Positions 19,594 through 28,560 of a DNA stretch of 50,441 nt are shown in pieces. Positions within the stretch are counted from its first letter, which is position 1. The number at the start of each line of letters is the position of its first letter. The stretch is from Holophagaceae bacterium. GTDB lineage: Bacteria > Acidobacteriota > Holophagae > Holophagales > Holophagaceae. Where the stretch lies: contig JANYJQ010000081.1 of the NCBI GenBank assembly GCA_025358435.1, forward strand, positions 1 to 50,441, given 5' to 3'. Below the pieces are notes generated by a model that saw nothing but the letters and a program-made list of their open reading frames with translations, was not told where the DNA came from and did no database searches. The position numbers and the translations under genes are program-made.

Positions 19594-19649
19594 TCAGCCA
19601 ACAGCCATGAACCACCAGCCCAGAATCCAAAGCTCAAAGCCCGTAGCTC
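19594..19649. repeat. Degenerate heptamer tandem repeat (period 7)
   Basis: TCAGCCA ACAGCCA TGAACCA CCAGCCC AGAATCC AAAGCTC AAAGCCC GTAGCTC, reaching the stop codon of 19648..20076. Confidence 0.75.
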
Positions 19650-20076
19650 ACTGCAATTCAACGAATATCAGCGGGGGCAGGTCGGCGCTTTGCAATTTCC
19701 ATGTCGCCTGGCCGATGCGGAAAGTCGAGGGCAGCACCAGGCCCGGCGTGTAGCACCAGTAGGTGGCGTCTTCGGTCTGGATCAATTTTGCGCCGCGATG
19801 CTTGGCCACCTTCCAGGCTGCGGGGGCAACGGTTTTTAGCGGGTTGGCCTTGGTGGCGATCAGCTTCTCGGGCCCCGTGTGGGTGAGAAGGAAATCCCGC
19901 AGCATGGCCAATTCGCCGTGCTCTGGGCGCAGTGAAATGAAGGCCGGATGGTTGCCGCTGATCACTTGAAACTCCGCGTTCTGCGCGCCGGAGATGAAGC
20001 GAAGCGTTCCACGCGGGGTTTGCGCGGCCAACGATAGGAACGATAGGCAAACGAGCGTGGCGGAGAAAAGCCGCAT
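19648..20076 (-). CDS. Secreted hypothetical protein
   Basis: MRLFSATLVCLSFLSLAAQ signal peptide; start overlaps the upstream ORF stop (TGATG). Confidence 0.65.
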   Translation of the reverse strand: MRLFSATLVCLSFLSLAAQTPRGTLRFISGAQNAEFQVISGNHPAFISLRPEHGELAMLRDFLLTHTGPEKLIATKANPLKTVAPAAWKVAKHRGAKLIQTEDATYWCYTPGLVLPSTFRIGQATWKLQSADLPPLIFVELQ

Positions 20077-20318
20077 CAGCCTTCGCCACCTTGACCGGTT
20101 TCCGCAGTTGTCCAATCCACTTTCAGGTTCTGCTGGACGAAATAGTCCTCCACCTCCGCCATATTCCTCAGCGGGCCATGGAAGAGCTTGGTGTTGCTCA
20201 TTTCCGGGTCCAAAGCCTTCACCACCAGCAAGCCCATGCCCGGCGTGTCGTGCACCATCACATACCAGTTTTTATAATCACCTTCGTTGACGCGGCCCAG
20301 TTTTCCAATCGGAATCAC
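20076..20318 (-). CDS. Hypothetical protein, 80 aa
   Basis: Co-oriented between lpdA and 19648..20076, with TGATG overlap suggesting coupling. Confidence 0.6.
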   Translation of the reverse strand: MIPIGKLGRVNEGDYKNWYVMVHDTPGMGLLVVKALDPEMSNTKLFHGPLRNMAEVEDYFVQQNLKVDWTTAETGQGGEG

Positions 20319-20326
20319 TTGCTCTC

Positions 20327-21733
20327 CTACATGTTCAAGGCGCGGCCATAGACGGCGCGGGCGGCTTCGGGGAAGACTTCATTCAGGGTGGGATGCGGGT
20401 ACATGGTGTTGATGAGCTCATCCACGGTGTAGCCGCCGCCGATCAAGGCGAGGCTGGAGGCCACCAGCTCCGTGGCTTTGGGGCCGATGATGTGGATGCC
20501 CAGGATCTCGCCATATTTCTTGTCCGCAACGATCTTGATGAAACCGTGGGGCTCGCCCACGATGTTGGCCTTGGCCATGGGCATGAAGGGAAACTGGCCC
20601 ACCTGCACATCAAAGCCCTGCTCCCGGGCCCCCCTTTCAGTCAGGCCGATGGAACCGATTTCTGGGTCGCAATACGTGCAGCCAGGCACGCGGTCGTAGT
20701 TGATCGGATGGGGATGCGCGTCCATGCCCAAAGATTGCGCCGCGTGCTCGGCGGCCACCACACCCTCCTCCGAAGCCACGTGGGCCAGCCAGGGGGTATT
20801 CACGATGTCGCCGATGGCATACATGCCTTCTTCGCTGCTCAGCATGAAGCCGTCCACATCCACGTAGCCGCGGTTATGGGTGGCCTTCGTGTTCTCCAGA
20901 CCGATATTCACCGTGACCGGTGCGCGCCCTACGGCGATGAGAACGTGGCTGGCCTCGATGGTGCCCGGTTTGTCGCCTTCGAGATGGCAAATGACCTTAT
21001 CGGCATAGCGTTCGATCGTAGTGATCTTGGTCTTCACCCGGATGTCCATCTTGTAGGATTTGGCGAAGATTTTGGACAATTCCTCGCTCACTGCCGTGTC
21101 TTCGATGGGCACGAGCTGATCCATCATTTCCACCAGCGTGACTTTACTGCCCAGCCGCACGAAGGTGGAGGCGAACTCCACGCCGATGGCGCCGCCGCCC
21201 AGGACGACGAGATGGCCCGGAAGCTCCTTCATGTCCAGAATGTGGTCGCTGTTCAGCACGCGCAGGCCGTCGGTGTCCAGGCCCGGAAGTTCGCGTGGCA
21301 CAGAGCCCGTGGCCAGAATGATCTTTTTCGCGGTGTGGACCTCCTGCTCCACCACCACACGCCCCCCGCCCAATAACTTGCCCGTGCCCTTCAGCACGGA
21401 GATCTTGTTCTTCTTCATCAGGTATTCGATGCCCTTGCCATTCTTGAGCACGATGCGGTTCTTGCGGGTGACGATGGCCTGCAAGTCCGCGCGCATCCTG
21501 GACACGTCCACGTCGGCGATTCCGAATTCCTTGAGGCTCTCCATCTGCTCGAAGCGATGCGCCGTCTCCAGCCAGGTCTTGGCAGGGATGCAGCCGCGGC
21601 GCAGGCATGTTCCACCAAGGCCCGCGGGATCCTTTTCCACCAGGGCGGTATTCAGTCCGAGTTGGGCCCCGCGCACCGCGGCGATATAGCCTCCGGGACC
21701 ACTTCCAATCACGATCAGATCAAACGCAGCCAT
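20327..21733 (-). CDS. lpdA: Dihydrolipoyl dehydrogenase
   Basis: DLIVIGSGPGGYIAAVRGAQLG, GGTCLRRGCIPAKTWLE (redox Cys pair), HPHPTLNEVFPEAAR. Confidence 0.95.
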   Translation of the reverse strand: MAAFDLIVIGSGPGGYIAAVRGAQLGLNTALVEKDPAGLGGTCLRRGCIPAKTWLETAHRFEQMESLKEFGIADVDVSRMRADLQAIVTRKNRIVLKNGKGIEYLMKKNKISVLKGTGKLLGGGRVVVEQEVHTAKKIILATGSVPRELPGLDTDGLRVLNSDHILDMKELPGHLVVLGGGAIGVEFASTFVRLGSKVTLVEMMDQLVPIEDTAVSEELSKIFAKSYKMDIRVKTKITTIERYADKVICHLEGDKPGTIEASHVLIAVGRAPVTVNIGLENTKATHNRGYVDVDGFMLSSEEGMYAIGDIVNTPWLAHVASEEGVVAAEHAAQSLGMDAHPHPINYDRVPGCTYCDPEIGSIGLTERGAREQGFDVQVGQFPFMPMAKANIVGEPHGFIKIVADKKYGEILGIHIIGPKATELVASSLALIGGGYTVDELINTMYPHPTLNEVFPEAARAVYGRALNM

Positions 21734-21890
21734 GTAAGCTCCAGAGCCCAATCCAGAAGTATCCCACGGGGCGCCGGGGAGCCAAACAAGCCTGACTTTA
21801 CATCCGCGCCTTTTGCATCGTGCCCACCTGGCTGAGTATTTCTTTCTGATGGATTTCCTTCAAGTTCTCTTAGCTCCTACACTGGCCATC

Positions 21891-22289
21891 ATGCGTACGA
21901 TCCTCCGCTTCCTGTTCTCCGCTCTTGGCCTGCTCGCCGCATCCTATGTGCTTCCGGGACTCCACCACGGGTCTTTCGTGGATCTGCTGGCGGTGGCCGT
22001 GGTGCTGGGCGTGCTGAACGCGACGTTGGGGCCGCTGTTGAAATTCATCGCCTTCATTCCGGTGGTGTTCTCTTTTGGATGCTTCAGCCTGGTGATCAAC
22101 GGCCTCGTGTTCTGGCTGGCTGGCTCCCTTTCCCATCGGCTGGGCCTGGACTTCAAGGTGGACGGTTTTTGGACTGGATTTTTCGGCGCTCTCATCACGA
22201 GCCTCGTAGCGAGCCTTGTGGAAGTCGTGCTCATAGGAAGAGAACCCAGGGACGGGCCGCGGGCGAGGAACCTGAAGATCATCAACTGA
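21891..22289 (+). CDS. Phage-holin-family-4-like small membrane protein (common chromosomal family)
   Basis: Four TMs; VVLGVLNATLGPLLKFIAFIPVVFSFGCFSLVINGLVFWLAG. Confidence 0.75.
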   Translation: MRTILRFLFSALGLLAASYVLPGLHHGSFVDLLAVAVVLGVLNATLGPLLKFIAFIPVVFSFGCFSLVINGLVFWLAGSLSHRLGLDFKVDGFWTGFFGALITSLVASLVEVVLIGREPRDGPRARNLKIIN

Positions 22290-22313
22290 TACAGGAGCCC
22301 GGTTAACCTGTTC

Positions 22314-22355
22314 GACTTCAGCACTCCGGACCCAGGACTCAAGACCCAGGACTCG
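22314..22355. repeat. Degenerate heptamer tandem repeat (period 7)
   Basis: GACTTCA GCACTCC GGACCCA GGACTCA AGACCCA GGACTCG, ending 4 bp before the MFS start codon. Confidence 0.75.
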
Positions 22356-22359
22356 AATC

Positions 22360-23595
22360 ATGAAGCCAGCCACAAAACTCCTGGTCCTGTTGACCAGCAT
22401 CAATCTGGTGAACTACCTGGACCGCTATGTGGTGGCGGCGATCCTTGAACCCTTGGGCAAGGATCTGCATCTGGGGGATTCCCAACTGGGGAGCCTGACC
22501 CTTGTGTTCGTGGTGGTCTACATGCTGGCCGCGCCGATCTTCGGTTGGCTGGCGGACCGCTACCACCGTCCGCGATTGGTGGCGGCAGGTGTGGCGCTAT
22601 GGAGCGTAGCGACCATGTTGGCCGCCTTCGTCCACAGCTATCACATGCTGCTTCTCACTCGCTCACTGGTGGGCGTGGGCGAGGCCGCCTACGCCACTCT
22701 GGGTCCGGCCATTCTGAGCGATGTCATTCCCGAAGATGAACGGGCTGCGAAATTCACCTGGTTCTATCTGGCCATCCCGTTGGGGTCAGCGCTTGGGTAC
22801 GGTCTAGGCGGCATCGTGGCCCAGCACTATGGATGGCGCTCAGCCTTTCTTGTGGCGGGCCTCCCGGGATTGATTCTCGCGGGCCGAATGGTGCTGCTGT
22901 CAGATCCTGTGCGGGGCGCCATGGATCATCTTCCCGACCTCAGCGCGTCCGCAAACTGGTTCCAGAAACTCGGCGCCATTTTCAAAAACCGGATCTGGCT
23001 CGCCTGCACTGGCAGCTACGTGGGCTACACCTTCGCCATGGGCGCCCTTGCCACCTGGGGCCCCGCGCTCCTTCAGAGGAAATTCGCTGTGACCGTTGGA
23101 GAGGCGGGCCTGGTCTTTGGCGGGCTGGCGGTTGTGACTGGCATCCTGGGCACTTTTCTGGGCGGAATCCTCACCGGAAAACTTCAACACCGCTGGCCGG
23201 ACGCAGGCGTCTGGATCAGCGGGCTGACGCTTCTGGCGGCTGCCCCCATAGTGGCCTGGGCCGTTTCAACGGGGCATCTGCATCTCACCTATGGTTTGTT
23301 CTTCCTGGGGATGCTGTTGCTCTTCATCAACACAAGCCCGGTGAACGCGCTTACGGTGAGTTGTCTGCCCTCGAGTGTCCGTGCCACAGGTGTGGCGATC
23401 AATGTGTTGTTCATCCATTTATTTGGCGACGCCATCAGCCCGAAATTGGTGGGCATGGTCAGCGATTCCCTAGGCGGCAGCGGCGGGGCGCTAGGCCAGG
23501 CCATGCTCATTGCCGTGCCCGCGATTTTGATTTCGGGAATTCTGCTTTGGTGGGGGCGCGGATTTGGCGGCAATCTGACCTCGGAATCCCGCTGA
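22360..23595 (+). CDS. MFS transporter
   Basis: 12-TM pattern; NYLDRYVVAAILEPLGKDLHLGDSQLG, FGWLADRYHRPRLV. Confidence 0.9.
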   Translation: MKPATKLLVLLTSINLVNYLDRYVVAAILEPLGKDLHLGDSQLGSLTLVFVVVYMLAAPIFGWLADRYHRPRLVAAGVALWSVATMLAAFVHSYHMLLLTRSLVGVGEAAYATLGPAILSDVIPEDERAAKFTWFYLAIPLGSALGYGLGGIVAQHYGWRSAFLVAGLPGLILAGRMVLLSDPVRGAMDHLPDLSASANWFQKLGAIFKNRIWLACTGSYVGYTFAMGALATWGPALLQRKFAVTVGEAGLVFGGLAVVTGILGTFLGGILTGKLQHRWPDAGVWISGLTLLAAAPIVAWAVSTGHLHLTYGLFFLGMLLLFINTSPVNALTVSCLPSSVRATGVAINVLFIHLFGDAISPKLVGMVSDSLGGSGGALGQAMLIAVPAILISGILLWWGRGFGGNLTSESR

Positions 23596-23734
23596 ATCCG
23601 GAATCGAATTTCAAATGGGAACTACCACAGGTCCGGCCGGGCTGATGAAAATTCCGGCATCAGATGGTGGAACTTAGGGCTAGAGTTAGGCCTGGAGTAT
23701 TACCAAGTGCTGATTGAGTGATGGAGACATGGTC

Positions 23735-24937
23735 ATGGACTTGAGCGCTTACACCATCCTGGTTGTGGAGGATCACGATTTCCAACGGAGGATGACGCTT
23801 CGCCTGTTGAAGGATCTGGGGGCGGAAACGCTCCTGGAAGCTTCGAATGGACGTGAAGCTTTGCAGTCTCTGGTTGATCGTGGCGAACCTGTGGACATCA
23901 TTTTATGTGATTTGGATATGCCGGAAATGGATGGTGTTGAATTCATCAGCCGTGTTGCCGAGTTCCGGTTGGCCCATGCGGTGGCCGTGGTCAGCGCCAT
24001 GGAGATCTCCATCCTGAACACCGTGGAGACCATGGCCAAAGCCTATGGGTTGCAGGTGCTGGGCGCGATCTCCAAGCCTTTGAACTTGCAGGATCTCACC
24101 AAATGCATTTCCAGCTTCCAGCCCAAGGGAAGTGTCCGAGCAGCCAGCGTCGCACCTAGCGAATTCAATGTGGAGGATTTGAAAAACGGGTTGGTGGAGC
24201 GGGAATTCATTGCCTTCTTCCAGCCCAAAGTATCCTTTGCCACCGGTGAAGTCCTGGGTGTAGAGGCTCTTGTGCGGTGGTTCCGCCCGGGCCATGGTGT
24301 GGTGTCGCCCCTGTATTTCATCCATCAAATGGAACTCGAAGGCTTGGTGACTCCCCTGACCGAGGTGTTGTTGACACAAACCTGCGGTTATTTGAAGGCC
24401 TGGGCCAGGAGAGGCTATGAACTCACAGCCTCGGTGAATGTATCCATGCTTTGCCTTTCGGATGTGAGCATCGCAGACCGCCTCCATGATTTGGTCAAGG
24501 ATTCCGATTGCGAACCTAAGCAGATCATCCTGGAAGTGACCGAAACCGAAGTGATGGTGGATGTGGCCAAAGTGCTGAACGTTTTAGCGCGGCTGCGCCT
24601 AAAGGGATTCGGGCTTTCGATCGATGATTTCGGCACAGGCTACTCATCCCTGCAACAGCTGAGCAATGTGCCCTTCACTGAGCTAAAGATCGATCAATCC
24701 TTCGTCAAGGATTCTCCGATTCAACCCAGGCATCGGACGATCATCGAGGCGAGCCTGGATTTGGCCCGCAAGCTCAAACTGAAGACCGTGGCCGAGGGCG
24801 TTGAAACACGGGCCGAATGGGATCTGCTCAAGTCCTTGGGTTGCCTGCAGGCCCAGGGCTATTTCATCGCGCGCCCGATGCCAGGTCATCAAGTCTTGGA
24901 TTGGATCCAGATGTGGCAGGCTCCTGAAGAAGCCTGA
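23735..24937 (+). CDS. Response regulator with C-terminal EAL (c-di-GMP phosphodiesterase) domain, copy A
   Basis: REC: ILVVEDHDFQRR...IILCDLDMPEMDG; EAL: GVEALVRW, EVTETEV, SIDDFGTGYSSL, KIDQSFV, AEGVET. Confidence 0.95.
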   Translation: MDLSAYTILVVEDHDFQRRMTLRLLKDLGAETLLEASNGREALQSLVDRGEPVDIILCDLDMPEMDGVEFISRVAEFRLAHAVAVVSAMEISILNTVETMAKAYGLQVLGAISKPLNLQDLTKCISSFQPKGSVRAASVAPSEFNVEDLKNGLVEREFIAFFQPKVSFATGEVLGVEALVRWFRPGHGVVSPLYFIHQMELEGLVTPLTEVLLTQTCGYLKAWARRGYELTASVNVSMLCLSDVSIADRLHDLVKDSDCEPKQIILEVTETEVMVDVAKVLNVLARLRLKGFGLSIDDFGTGYSSLQQLSNVPFTELKIDQSFVKDSPIQPRHRTIIEASLDLARKLKLKTVAEGVETRAEWDLLKSLGCLQAQGYFIARPMPGHQVLDWIQMWQAPEEA

Positions 24938-24978
24938 CATCCGCTATCGGGCAGAACCTGAGCAACTTTGAGCAGCCA

Positions 24979-27900
24979 TCACTTGCTGTCCATGGTCAGG
25001 CTCGCAGGTTGGAGATCCGGAAAGCGTGCGAGGCAGGATTCGTAAAGCCGCGTCAGAAATTCCATGATGACCCATTCGGTCTCCCGGTGGTCTGTTCGAA
25101 GCAGGCGGTTGAGGCGCATGTGCGCGAAGCTTCCGGCAATGCCCGCCAGATCCTCCTGCAGCAGCCCATGGTCGATGGCGTCTCGTATCCGGGGCAGGCC
25201 AGAGGGAGCAGGAATCGTAGGCAACCATGAGGCCATCGGGAACCCCGTCTCCAGTTCCTTTCGCAATTCTCTGAATTTCTTTCCGATCCGCACCCCTCCA
25301 GCGCCCGAGTCTCCGAATTCTTTCCGGAATCCTTCCCGGGAAGCCTGGGCCAGCTCTTTACGTGAATGAACGCTCAAACCCAGAGCCGCCCAAATTGCAT
25401 CCGTCCCTCTCAGGCCGGCCCTCCAGCGTTCTTCCAGCGTCATGCCGCCGACCAGCTGATCCAGGATTTGCTGGCTGTCTTCAAAGAACCACCCTTCAGC
25501 GAGCGCAAAGCCGAGCGAACCCCCATAGCGCTCCAATTCCGGTTCAAAAGTATCCACCTGCAATTTCCAAAGGAAGCCTTGGGCCAGGGGTTCCTTCAAG
25601 TGCTTGTGGATCAGGGGGAGCAGTTCAGCCAGAAGCCGCATGGGAAGGCCATGGAAGCGCAGACGCAGGTGGGGGGCCGGGTCACGATATCGGACGAAGT
25701 GCCAGCGGTCCCAAAGCCCCTGTGCTTTCGTCATGCGAAGGAGCGGTTCCAGTTCTGTCAGAATGCGGTCTGCGCTTGAGGGCCCACAGTAGAGCTTGAG
25801 GTAGAGCCACTCCGAGCCGGGTGGATATGCGCGTGGTCCGGGGTCTTTGGAAATCTGATAAAGAGGAGCCTTCTTCGGCGGCGAGGCAGGTTCCGCTTCG
25901 AAGGGAACGGCCAATTCGTGAGCCAGGCGGCCTTCCGGTGACGAAACCAAGGCCTGGCCAGGATCCGGGAAACACTCTGTGAGGATGAAAGCTGAACGGT
26001 TTGACACGATGTGGTGCAGGGTCTCCACCCACAGGACCTGGTCCAAGTCCACCAGCAAACTGTTGTCGGCATCGGTGAGCATGACGAGCCGGGGCAGCCC
26101 CCGGCTTTTCCGCAGGACCTGGAAGGCGCCCCATACCCCGTCAGTGGAGCCTGCCAGAGCCTTTTTCAGTTCACCTGATTCGACCCTCCAACGGGCTTTA
26201 CTGATGACATGCCGTCCCCGGGTGACCCGCGGCAAAAAAGATTGCTCGGCCAAGGCTCCCCAGGACCATCCTCCTGGGCGTCCATCCTGATCCTGCAGAT
26301 GGGCCAAAAATCGATACACGACGGGCCCCCGGGTGAAGTTGTGGGCGGAGGATAATCGGGGGACGACTTCTCGCCCCAGCCGCGTTGAAGCCAGAAAAAC
26401 GCGATCGCCCCGCACAGTCACCTGGAGATCCGAAGGGATCACGGTACTGTCTTGCGCGACACCAGGTGAGGCCAGAAACGGAATTTCATAGTCCCGCAAT
26501 GATGGTCGGGCCAGAACATTGCCCATTCTGCCGTCTGGCACATGGACAACTTCGGCAAACAACGCATCCGGACGAAAAAGCTCCTCCTTCCGAAGGTGGC
26601 TTTGGAGGTAGTTCTTCAAATCCGGGTCTCCAGAGGCGAATCTCCCGAGCCAACGGGCGGCCGTAGGACCCGAATAGTGTTCCATCCAGAATCGGAATTC
26701 GCCCCTGTCCAAGGCCGAGGGGCTGGAGGCCGCAAGACTGGCCAAGGCCGCGAAGGAATGGGGAAAAGACTGGGGATTCGGATTTACGAGGGCCTCCATA
26801 TCGTCGTCCTCCAACTCCCAGGTCAGGGATTCCTGCCATCTGGGAATTTGCGCCATGAGGAACAGGTCCCGACGTGAAAGCAGCGAGGGCCGGGCCGGGC
26901 TTGGGAATGGTAAGTTCTCCAGGAGAGGGGAATCCAGAGGTGGTGCCCCATCGAACCCTATTCCGCTCTCCTCATCCAAGACTTCCAAAAGCGGCATCCA
27001 TCGAATCCCATACCTCTCTTCAAAAGTCGCCCGGAAACGATCCAAGGGACGCTCGTTTGGGGGTGGGGTCAGCCGGCGGAGCGTTTCGGCACCAGTCTCA
27101 AGGGCCTGGCGGACCACAGGAGACAGGGCCAGGCAGGGAGAAGGACGGAAGAGGTCCACCTGGATGACATCCCTGGTTTCGGATGAAATCCCTAGATCTG
27201 CCAAGGATGACAATAGTTTGGGATAGCCCGCTGGATGTGAACCGGGGGGTGATCTCTGGAGCGCCTTCAATTCCAGGTCCACCGCGGCAAGGGCTTCGCT
27301 CCTTCCTGCCAGGGCCGGATTGGCCCGAAGGGTGGTGATCACCTGGCCCAGAGGGTCGGAATCGGTGAGGGGCGGACAAAGGCTTCCACAAAGCATCTGG
27401 GCATCGACAATTTGATCAAGGAATGAACGGGCTGCCGCCGGCTCGACATCCAGGTATCGCGTCAGGCCTGCTGCCAAATCCCTCAGGCGGGCCCCCTCCT
27501 TCGCCTGCTCAAGGACGAAGTCGAGATGCGGCGTCGCCTCCACTGCTTCCAAGTGGTACGTCCGACCCTTTCCCACCACTTCCTTTCGTTCAAGGTATCG
27601 GTGCCAACCCCCTAGAGCGTAGATGCTTGAGTTGGGCCGGTAGTCGAGCTGAGACCGTACCTCCGGCTCCCGCTCCAATCGATCCACCAAGGTTTCCAGC
27701 ACCCCCCAATCCAGGCGCACAGACTTGCGGGATTCCTGCCAGGACCCCATCGAAAGGTGGTTGGCAGGGCCCCATCCCCCCATGGAAACGCCCGCAAAGA
27801 GGCCGAAGGGAGTCGAGCGGTTGCTCATCCGGCTGAGGTATTTCAACAGGGCCCATTCTACGTTTCGGGCTGCCGTGTTCTCCAATGATCCTTCCAACCA

Positions 27901-28146
27901 GGCACCAAGCCGCGAGGCAAGATCCGGGGAGGCAAGAGCCATCGCTTCTCGGATGTCGTCGCGTCGGACCAGATCGCGAAGAACCTTGCGCATCGCTTCC
28001 CGATCCCTCTCCTGGTCGACAGGGAAAGAATCCGGAGCGCCAGCCTCTGGCCATGTCTGGAATTTTGGCAGGAGCGCATCCAGGGGAAGGCTCGGAGTGC
28101 GAAGCACGAAAAAATCAGCGGTTTGGCATGTGGATTGGTGGGACAT
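24979..28146 (-). CDS. Full-length class I lantibiotic dehydratase (LanB; N-terminal glutamylation and C-terminal elimination/SpaB_C-like domains)
   Basis: 1055 aa from MSHQST; YLSRMSNRSTPFGLFAG and C-terminal EWLYLKLYCGPSSADRILTELEPLLR...WHFVRYRDPAPHLRLRFHG. Confidence 0.93.
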   Translation of the reverse strand: MSHQSTCQTADFFVLRTPSLPLDALLPKFQTWPEAGAPDSFPVDQERDREAMRKVLRDLVRRDDIREAMALASPDLASRLGAWLEGSLENTAARNVEWALLKYLSRMSNRSTPFGLFAGVSMGGWGPANHLSMGSWQESRKSVRLDWGVLETLVDRLEREPEVRSQLDYRPNSSIYALGGWHRYLERKEVVGKGRTYHLEAVEATPHLDFVLEQAKEGARLRDLAAGLTRYLDVEPAAARSFLDQIVDAQMLCGSLCPPLTDSDPLGQVITTLRANPALAGRSEALAAVDLELKALQRSPPGSHPAGYPKLLSSLADLGISSETRDVIQVDLFRPSPCLALSPVVRQALETGAETLRRLTPPPNERPLDRFRATFEERYGIRWMPLLEVLDEESGIGFDGAPPLDSPLLENLPFPSPARPSLLSRRDLFLMAQIPRWQESLTWELEDDDMEALVNPNPQSFPHSFAALASLAASSPSALDRGEFRFWMEHYSGPTAARWLGRFASGDPDLKNYLQSHLRKEELFRPDALFAEVVHVPDGRMGNVLARPSLRDYEIPFLASPGVAQDSTVIPSDLQVTVRGDRVFLASTRLGREVVPRLSSAHNFTRGPVVYRFLAHLQDQDGRPGGWSWGALAEQSFLPRVTRGRHVISKARWRVESGELKKALAGSTDGVWGAFQVLRKSRGLPRLVMLTDADNSLLVDLDQVLWVETLHHIVSNRSAFILTECFPDPGQALVSSPEGRLAHELAVPFEAEPASPPKKAPLYQISKDPGPRAYPPGSEWLYLKLYCGPSSADRILTELEPLLRMTKAQGLWDRWHFVRYRDPAPHLRLRFHGLPMRLLAELLPLIHKHLKEPLAQGFLWKLQVDTFEPELERYGGSLGFALAEGWFFEDSQQILDQLVGGMTLEERWRAGLRGTDAIWAALGLSVHSRKELAQASREGFRKEFGDSGAGGVRIGKKFRELRKELETGFPMASWLPTIPAPSGLPRIRDAIDHGLLQEDLAGIAGSFAHMRLNRLLRTDHRETEWVIMEFLTRLYESCLARFPDLQPASLTMDSK

Positions 28147-28186
28147 ACCCGGTGATTCCTTGTGAGTGGACCAACCCAGGAAAGCA

Positions 28187-28205
28187 TTCCCCTGATCCAG
28201 GGGAA
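28187..28205. promoter_or_regulatory. Perfect inverted repeat TTCCCCTG-ATC-CAGGGGAA in the lanB leader
   Basis: 8-bp arms, 3-nt spacer, 41 bp upstream of the lanB start codon. Confidence 0.45.
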
Positions 28206-28346
28206 CCCAAGCGATCCGAAAGGTACATCTTGGGGGTTCCAACGGTTGAAGTCGTGTTTATATACCGTTTATGGAAAGGTGTTGGATATCGTCCCGGCAT
28301 GTCTCAAAACCTAGGTTGCGCCCTGTGGCGCTACCTGGGAGTCCCC

Positions 28347-28511
28347 ATGAACAACATCCTTTCCTTCCGAAAAGAATCCATCCAGCGCTCAAGCGGCGAG
28401 AGCCAAGTTCTGGGCCGTTCCCTCGCCGGACTCCCACAGGACCAAGGATCGAGGCAGGCTCGTGACCAGAGCTGGCCGACTCTCACGACTACACTTACCG
28501 TCACGGAATGA
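28347..28511 (+). CDS. Candidate RiPP precursor peptide MNNILSFRKESIQRSSGESQVLGRSLAGLPQDQGSRQARDQSWPTLTTTLTVTE
   Basis: 54 aa, SD GGGAG 5 nt from ATG, divergent from lanB, Thr-rich Cys-free C-terminus; stop overlaps ATG (ATGA). Confidence 0.5.
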   Translation: MNNILSFRKESIQRSSGESQVLGRSLAGLPQDQGSRQARDQSWPTLTTTLTVTE

Positions 28512-28560
28512 TGGCCAGCCTGGGTCTATCGAATCCGGGGCCTGGGGTGCCTTGGGATCG

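Noticed and set aside
20393-21376. 327-aa + strand ORF opposite lpdA
   Set aside because: Shadow frame of lpdA.
21734-21760. Fifth heptamer-repeat locus (AGCTCCAGAGCCCAATCCAGAAG)
   Set aside because: Too few units and spacing is 8/7 rather than a clean 7; not counted.
21891-22289. Prophage remnant because of the holin-like protein
   Set aside because: This four-TM family is common on chromosomes and no other phage genes are nearby.
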